Of a stretch of DNA of 64,000 nt, positions 27,001 to 36,000 are shown piece by piece. The first letter of the stretch is position 1, and every line of letters starts with the position of its first letter. Position numbers and translations under genes: made by a program. This DNA is from Diphasiastrum complanatum (Eukaryota; Streptophyta; Lycopodiopsida; Lycopodiales; Lycopodiaceae): the NCBI GenBank assembly GCA_029204225.1, contig CM055113.1, positions 18,383,746 through 18,447,745 of the forward strand, in the 5' to 3' direction. Below the pieces are notes generated by a model, which was not told where the DNA came from, did no database searches, and saw only the letters and a list, made by a program, of their open reading frames with translations.

Positions 27001-30000
27001 TTTTTTATCTTCACCCTTAGCTAATGAAACTATGTACCTATGCTGACTAGGTACTTCTGGTAGTTTAAGCTTTTTAACCAGGGTGTGGTTGATGAAATTA
27101 TGGGTTGCCCCATCATCAACCATGACTCTTACTGACTGGTTACCAACTTTCCCATGCATACGTACTAGGTCATGCGGCCCAAAGCTGAAGGGTCTCGCTA
27201 GCATTGCAGAGGTCAGCTGGCAACAGTGTTCATGATCTTCATGATACACTTTGATCTCGGAAGCTGCCGAGTCACTGGGGAAACATACAGTCTGAACAAG
27301 ATGAACTTGTTTTTTATCTTTCTTATCTTTTTTTGTGAAAGGCCCCTTGGGACACTGTCTGACTGTGTGTCCCTTGCCCATACACACAAAGCACAAACGT
27401 TCTTGTTTGGCTTTCTCAAAATCATCTGGTTTTAAGGGCTGTATGTGTGAAGGGCGTTTCTGAGGAGCTTCACCTTTAAATTTATCTTCTTTCTTTCTTT
27501 TTAAAAATTTCTTTTTAAATTGAAAGTCTTTCTGAGGAAGCTGCTCAGAAAGTGGTTGCTGTCTCGCTCTCTTCCTACCCACTGAATCATCATAGATTTG
27601 AGCATATCTGAGAGCTTGCTCAAGGGTAGTAGGCGAGTTTCTCTGGACCTCTACTTTATATTCATCTTTGAGGCCACGGACAAATCCCCTGATTTTCTGA
27701 TAGTCATCCATATTTTTAACTTTAAAATTGCCTCTCGATACTGCGAGATATATTGGATGAGGGACTTGTCCATTACTGTTCTTTCCCAGGCTTCCCAGGC
27801 TCTATCAAGTTCATTCTCTGGTAGAAATTCTCTTAGGAAAGCTTCTTCAAAAGCTTTCCATGACCGGGGAGTCTGCCCAGTCTCCTGGAGATTTAACCAC
27901 CACTTATAGGCCATAGGCCCTAAAGAAAGACTGGCCTCAATTGCTTGCAAATGGTCAGGGGTCTGTTTAAGAGCATGAATGTTCTTCCATTTGCTGAGGA
28001 AGGTTTGTAGAATATCTGCATTTCTATCCTTCTCTTCCCCATTAAAAGTAGGAGGCTTTAAATCTTTAAAAACACTGGGGTGAGACCGTAAAGTCTCACC
28101 CGAAACTGATGGAAGTGGAGAAGGGGATAACTGAGAAGTGGAGGGAAGGCTTCCTTTCGCGGAGCTCAAAATCAAGTTTTTGAGTTCAGCGAACGAGTCG
28201 TCCACACTGGACTTGAAATTGGCTAATGCCAGCTTCAGTTCATCCACTTCTGTTACCAATTGGAGGAACTGCTCCTTGGCAACCAGTTCGTCGAGTTCTT
28301 CGGCGAACTGTTCCTGTTCTTCTACTTCCATGGGTTCCTTCCCTTTTCTGTAAGCCAAGGCTTCTGTTTCAAGTTCGTCGAAGCCTCTCTCCTGGGGTTG
28401 ATCAGGTCCCTGAGGAGTGGTCATCTTCGAAACTGAAAGAGAGCTACCTTAACTTTTGAAGGAAAAAAGTCTAAAAGACTAATTTACAACTGTACAAGGG
28501 AAAGGAAAGATGACTTAGCTGTTTCTGAGGACTGTACTTCCAAAGAAAGAATGAAGAGGAACCCTTTCAGCTCTTTTCCCCAAAATTTCAGACCTGCTGT
28601 TCCGAAAAATGCCAGTTTGAGGCTTCAAAACGGTACTAAATTTCCCGGTTTTTTGAGGATAGTAGCTCGCTGGTCTGATTGCAATCCAACTTGTCCACAA
28701 AAAGGCAAATCTGAAGTCCAAAAACCCTTCTGAGTTCTGAAATTTCAGAAGTCTCTTACTCGCTGATCTGGTAGAAATCCTCTTGCTCCAAATCTCTGAC
28801 GTTGCGGCCCAAAAACTTGTTGAAAAACCAGATTTTCAGAAGCACTGGCAGCGCTGGCCCTGCTCCTCTTTTTTGGCTTCCAACTTGCTGAAAACCAGTA
28901 ACTTTTTCCCTGGAAATCGGATGTAGGTCTCTGACTGTACAGCGATGGAGGTGCTGGCTTCTTCCTACTCTAATTTCGCTGGGAAAACTACGAAGAATCC
29001 TCTGAAGTCAGTGAGAAACAGCTGTTTTTTCAGCGAGTTACCTACACTTGGAATCTAACTCCTTGCTACTGTGATTTCTCAGTGGAAATCAGAAGTTTGA
29101 AGGCTGCTCCTACAGCGATCCTCCTCCTCTATTCCTCTCTGAGAATCTGAGAAACACTTCCTATCTTCTGATAGCTTTCTCTACTGCTGTCCTAAACTCC
29201 CTAGGATGGAGATGGCTCTGATACCAGTGTAATAGATCCTAACACCACAGTAGGGCAAACACTAACTGATCCACCCAACCTTGCCTACTCCCTGATATAG
29301 AGTAAGCCCCTCCTAGCCCAGTGTGAGGACTGGTAGCATGCTACTGCCAAGTGTCGGCCACGTGGCACTGACGTGGCCGACTGCACGTCGGGACCCAACT
29401 GGGGGCCCTATCCTGCTGACAGGGTCCCTAGGCTGTGTTAGGCCCGCCATGGCTATGGACCGTGCTGGGGCACACTACTCACACTGTCTTGCCCTGTTGG
29501 TCATGTACGCTGGACACGACCCTGACTGTGGTATCTGACCTATCTGTGTTCTCTAGGGTTCGGCACTGGTTACGAGCTCGTAACAACCCCCTCCTTGCAA
29601 CCGTATCTCTGAGAGCCTGGAAAACCCTCATCGGTTGGGGAGCACGGGGCAATAGAGAAGGCCATCAGGGTTGGAAGTGGCAAATCCTCTATTGCTCACG
29701 AAGGGCTGAACTGCCTTTAGAGGTGGGGCCCCTTGACCCTTTTAGGACGTTTTGGCTGGACCAACCCCCTGTCAAAATTGGCCCTAACAAAGAATGAGTA
29801 TCCTTCTTTGTGAAAATGGGGTAGTTGAAAAAGGAACAACATCATTTTATGGAATGCAAAAGCCTACATAAAATTGAGAGGGTTTCAAAGAACTTTTGTG
29901 AAGTCATTGCAGTTATTCTCAGCCAGCAGAATCCTAGCATACTTGGTAGTGTTATCATTTAAGTACATGTTGCACAAAAAAGAGACATACACTTTGAGTG

Positions 30001-33000
30001 GGTTTCAAAGGACTGAGGTTTGGGGGGGGACGACTCATGCTAGCCCTAAGCTAGTGGAAAGCATTGTCAAGCGCTAGGTCTGACACTTATTCGTTCAAAT
30101 GAGAATACCGTTCCAAGTTGTTAGTACCTAGGGTGAAATTCAAACTCAACAATATCTTATCAAAAAGTACTTTCATATTGGAGTGTCAAATGTTCAAAGG
30201 GTCAAGATAACAAGCTGTCATGGTGTCACATGTGCACTATCTAAAAGATCTATTTCGACATTTTGCTCCCTCCACCACCTCCCCCTCTCTTATGGAGAGG
30301 CTTCTTTGATGTGCATGCCTATAGATAATTGTGGGCCCTACACCCAGCCCCCCAACATGCCTACCTAATCACAATATGAAAATAGACCCTAACAGGGTGG
30401 CCTAATGCCTCCCAACTTTTTTTCTTCTTTATCATTCGTGTTGTTGTTTTCTCTTTCCTCTTCTCATTTTCCTCTTTGTTTTTCTTCCTACTGTTTTCCA
30501 TTTCTCTTTTTGCTTGGTAGATACAAATGACTAGCTAGGATATTTCATAAGAAAACAATTAATCATAGATGATAAATAGGAAACAGAAGTTTATGCATAC
30601 CCCCTCTCAGACAAAGATCACTAGGTGGAAGGTTGCAAGACTCCAGCAACGTTTGGTAACATTGGAGAGATTGGGACAATTTGAAGATATTTTTAAGCTA
30701 AAGAGCCATTTTGCACTAACCCAACTATTGCTATGAACTACAAAAAATGTTATGGTCCTGTTGTGCCCATTTGATATGCTACAACTATATGCTTTTCAAT
30801 ATCGTGTAGAGACTTATAATGGGCATCAAACATGAAAGTCTATGAAACTGGAGCCAACGATACTAATAGTCACTTAGGCCTTTCTAAGTAAACAAATAAT
30901 GAAGAGATTGGTGATCTATAGTATTATCAAAATGAGTGTGATAAGAAAAATTACACCATTCTTTAAGAGCATGTATAATCCTAAATAGCCAGCAATTTTT
31001 TTTCATGAGTGGAAAAACATTGCTCATAAGACCATAAACGATGAGACTCCGCTGTTTCTTCAACTACGCGATTACCTCAAGTGATTTCTAAGCTTTTACA
31101 ACAAGTTTAGCATGTTCTTCATGAGCCTACCACATTGCCAGCTTTGAATTTGCATGATGTCAAACACCACATTGACCTTCCTCCCTAATTCTTCTGCTCC
31201 TTCACTTAAAATGTAAAACATCTATTACTCTATTAGTTGTGCATGAAAATTAACAGTCATATCTTCCACATCATCCAAGTCACTATATATGAACAAACAC
31301 TAACATCATGCTAACATATCAATTCCTATCCACAAGTGGCTTAAAGCCTAATAACAACCATAACATGCGACCAAATGCCAAGTCCTGCTAAATAGAGACC
31401 CAAATGCCCAAAACATAAGGTATATGTCAAATAACAAGCAAAAGGCCCTAAGATGTATTTAGGTAATATCTAGAAGATTGCTAACAGGCAACATGAGTAT
31501 CATTTGATGATCGATGTTCTTCAACCTATGCTTTTCTCCTATTATTATTTTGAAAGTCAATGAACTATGATTTATATATATGTGTAGGTATACTTTATCA
31601 ATACATTTGATAAATAATTACTTAATGTAACCTACCTAGTTAAAATTCAAATGTTATACATGTAGTTTTAGATACATGAATGATTCTTGGTTTCCAAGGG
31701 GGAGGCTTGAACTTGGGACCAAAGAAACTTTGGATGCCAAGGTAACCCACTAAGCCAACCCCTTTGGGTAATGATCAATGAGGTGCCTATAACAGTAATG
31801 ACTATTGTTCAGCACATGTAGAAATTATAAAGCATGGCAATCGCAACACATTTGAGTATCACATAGTTCCATGGTGTATGGAATGAGCATGTACAAAACA
31901 TTGTTTCATGCATGTTCCATATTCTCTTTTTTTATTCATAAGGTACATAAATTTTATTCAAAGTATTTCCAAACGCCCCCTAGGGTAGCTTTGGATACAG
32001 TTGGAGTTTCAGTAGAATCAAGCAACAAATTTTCAGTAGCAAGGTCCTCAGGTCTGTTAAAAGCACATAGGATCCGTTAGCAGCAAGGATCTTAGATGCC
32101 TAAGAAGTTAGAAGCATGATTAGCTTCCATTAGAAGTAAGGTTCCCTTCATTAAGTTTACAATGCCCTGAAATTAGATATTCTATAATAAATTTTCTAAC
32201 TATGTCCCATACCAAAAGTTATGTAACAAGATGCTATGGCCATTGTACTGATTACGACATAATATAATTTAGAGACTCCAAAGTAATCTTTCAATTGAAC
32301 GTGAAATTATATCCTCATCTTTTGTGAAGAAATCACTCAAACCTCACGGAACATAATCTAAGCACTATGTTTTGAATCCTTCTTCAAACAAACTTCGGGT
32401 TGAAAGGTGCTTTTGGACAACCTTTTGTCTGAAAGGGGCATGTATGCATGGAAGATGCTTCAAATTTGACAAATTTACTAAATTAAAAGTATACACTTCT
32501 AATAAAAGCTTCAGACCTTTCATGGGGGGAAGCCTTAGGTCCGCGGCCCTTCTGCCTCAGGCAAGGCCCTTCCTCCATCTTTACTCGCGTTCCCTCTCCT
32601 GTCAGAATTTTTTGATCCTACTGTTGTTCCCTCTCTGTAGCCTCGATTGCTAGCCTTGTGCTCTATTCCATAGACCTACTATTTTCCTTCTTCCCTGCTT
32701 CAGCCAACCCCACCACATATCGTTCTAGATGTCTACAGTCAAGGGTTTCCAATAAGGAGGATTCCAAGGCACTCTTTGGTTCCAGTTTGCAGCAAATCCA
32801 GCAATAGTCAACTGATTACATAACACCAATCTCAACCTTTTTGAGCGGTGTGCCTCCCCACTTCTACAACAAAAGCGCATCAGAGCAAAGAGCGGGGAAA
32901 CAGGAAGGAAGAGGGGGCGTCCTCCTATGCACCGACTTGCAAAGGAGGCTACGTCCTTCCTCACACCTGTCTTCAAAAGGCTTACAAGCTCCTCATCCGT

Positions 33001-36000
33001 CGAGCCAACAAGGATCCACAATTTCACCCCTTGATGGTGCCTTTGCTGAAAAAAGCTCTAAGCATGGCCGACTTGCTTGGAGAGATGTTCCTTATCATGA
33101 ATCAGATGACATAAAGGTGTGCTCTTTCCATCTCGATTCTCTACATTTTGGAGCCGCACAAAAGCATAAAAGGACTAAATCCAGTGGCAGAATGCTTCAT
33201 ACTATTGTATGTGAACTCAACCATTGGGAGGTAATTTTTCCAATCTGACTTTCATCTAGAGACATATGTGCGAAGCATATCTTCCATAGACTGGTTGACA
33301 CATTCGGTCTCCCATCAAAGTCTAGGTGATCCGAAGACGAGAGACTTAAGGTAGTTTCCAGTCTTTCAAAGACTGTCTGCCAGATTGCGAGTCTTCTTGG
33401 AACCCTGCTTGTCAAGATTATCTCTCAGAGTAGAGCTTCCTGCCATGACTTCTTGCCATATGTGACCGAAAGACTCGTCGGTCCGACAAAGGTCTCGCAG
33501 AGAAAGATACAACTCGAATTGGAACTCAGCAAAGTATAACTGATCAACCTCTCCAATCCGGCTCAAAGCATCAGTGACATAATCCGACATGCCTCGACGG
33601 TACTTAACGTCAAAATCAAACTCCTGGATGAGATCCAACCGACGGGCCTTACAACCCCTAAGGTCCATGGCATCACAAATAAACTTAAGAGATTCGTGAT
33701 CCGTCATTACCACAAACTCAAATCCATAAAAATAATGTCTCTAGATCTTTAACGTGTGGATGATAGCAAAAAGTTCTTTTTCATAAGTAGAATATCTACT
33801 TTGAGCTGGGTCCAACTTCTTGCTTTCGAAAGCCACTAGTCTTACATCCTGGTAAAGGACTGCTCCCACTGCATAGTCACTAGCATCCGTTTCCACCAGG
33901 AAAGGTTTGCTAGGGTCCACTATGTGTAAGATAGGGGCTATAGACACTAACATTTCCAAACTCTCATAATTTTGATTCAATTCATCAGTCCAAACAACAG
34001 GTGGACTGATTTTCGAACGCCTTTCGACTTTCTTTTTATTACCCTTTTTAGTTTTACTTTTGGCTTTCTTCCCTGCCTTTCATTAAAGGTAATGCAACTA
34101 AGGCATAGTCTTTAATAAACCTATGGAAAACCCTGTGAAGCCTATAAAAGATTTAACCTCTCTTATGGTTTTCATGATAGGCCAATCACGAACTTTTTGG
34201 ATCTTATCATAATCGATCTCAAGACCTCGATCGGAACTGCTAAAAAATTGTTGGGGCATTAGTTAGACCAAATGGTAAAACTAAAAATTCGTAATGGCCA
34301 TACCTAGAACGAAAACCAGTTTTGGAAACATCTCCATAGTTGCGAGGCGCGCAGTGGTTAACTGATCATTCCAACAACTTTGGAATCCATGTGAGTGGAG
34401 ATCAACTATAGCTAGCATCTTGGACCACGACTATGACAATAGTATGGCATGAAGGCAAGTGGAACATCTTTGAAAAAGAGAGAGTGGAGTAAGAGTAAGG
34501 TTAGAAGGTAGAAAGTGGGGAAGGGAACAAGAAAGAAAGAAGCAGCCGTTTAAAATTAGGGCTGTTGCAATTTGAGCCCCACCATTTAGATACTAGCGTT
34601 TAGGTTGTTGGGGCCCTTGAGATTCCATTGAACAACATTTTTTGAAATTTCTTGCATGTCCTTCTCGCCTGTGAAAAATTTCGAGGTAAACATCAGGTTC
34701 AAGAGGGCTTGCCGAGATTGCAACATGGCCTTCATCTCTGCCTCTTCCCGTTCATGCTTGGACTGCATGTCAATAATTTGTTCTTGACACAAATTAATGG
34801 CACGCACCATTTCCTCCATATCGGTCGATGCAAGGCCTGGAGCTGGGTTGCCTCCATAGAAGAGTCCAGCTCAAGAAACAAGGAACTACACAACCTTGAG
34901 CTAAGGGAGCTTAAGCAAAAAGACTGGGAAAAGTGGGGTGAGGGAAAGTGAACGTACGTTCCTTTACCCCCTCCTCCAAGCTCCTCCTCTCTTTCCATGC
35001 AAAAAGGGCAAGTGGGAGCAAAGAAAGGGAACTTTGGGTCAATGTGGAGGCCCAAAGGCCTGCCACATGGCACTTGGAACCCATAGTTTTATTATACTTG
35101 GTTTTGGCCCCACTCCCCTCCCCTCTCTCCTACGTACCTCACTCCCACTCCAAGCTATTGGAGTTTGAAGGTACATAGGGAGGAAGAGGAGGAAGATTGT
35201 TAGAATCCGCATCGTCGATCCGGTCATTGCTAAAGCACAAACAAGTGACCAATGCTACGTTACCGCCCAACCATAGAGGTACTGCCACATCACTCCTTGA
35301 GTCCGCCGACTGAAACTGGAGAACACGACTGAAAGCCATACATCAACATAAAAGGACTGAATCCAGTGGTAGAATGCTTGGCACTATTGTGCGCGAACTC
35401 AACCATTGGGAGATACTTTTCCCAATCAGACTGTCGGTGAGAAACATACGCTCTAAGCATATCTTCCAACGTCTGGTTAACACGTTTTGTTTGCCCATTA
35501 GATTCTGGGTGATCTGAAGAACTAAGACTAAGGGTTGTTTCAAGTTTTTTAAATACTGATTGCCAAAACTTGCCAGTGAATTTGGAGTCACGATCACTAA
35601 CAATATCTTGGCAAACCATACAATCTGAACAACTTTTCAACGAGAAGCTGGGCTAGTTCAGATGCCTTGATAGATAATTTAGTTGGTATAAATTGCGCCA
35701 TCTTGGTTAGCCTGTCAACCACTACCCAAATGGCATCGTGACCACTCCGGGTTTTAGGGAGTTCAATCACAAAATCCATTGAAATACATTTCCATTTCTT
35801 GTTGGGAATTTCCAAGGGATGTAGAAAACCTGCAACTTTGAGTCTTTCTGCTTTATTTTGCTGGCATTGTTCACAACCTTGAACGTATGCCTCAACATGA
35901 ACTTTCATCTTTGGCCAGAAGAAATTCTGCCTAACAAGGTCAAGTGTTCTCTGTATGCCTGGGTGACCAACACAAGGGTTGTTTGTCATGACACTGCTGC

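Larger units (their letters stand above)
23269..29585 (-). mobile_element. Young, nearly whole Ty3/gypsy chromovirus in kinase intron 1
   Basis: Two 358-bp LTRs (23269..23626 and 29228..29585) begin TG and end CA. They are flanked by the 5-bp target duplication ACCCC (23264..23268 and 29586..29590) and differ at one position that I can see, so the insertion is recent. Reading leftwards: a tRNA-iMet primer site (29226..29215), gag, protease, reverse transcriptase, RNase H, integrase, a C-terminal chromodomain and a polypurine tract beside the left LTR. The coding part looks whole or has at most about one break. The element has the same orientation as the kinase gene, so its LTR signals are read in sense within the intron. 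Confidence 0.97.

Noticed and set aside
32725-33248. Overlapping open frames on both strands, up to 135 codons
   Set aside because: Both strands are open by chance, no motif is present, and the region runs into a chromovirus fossil.
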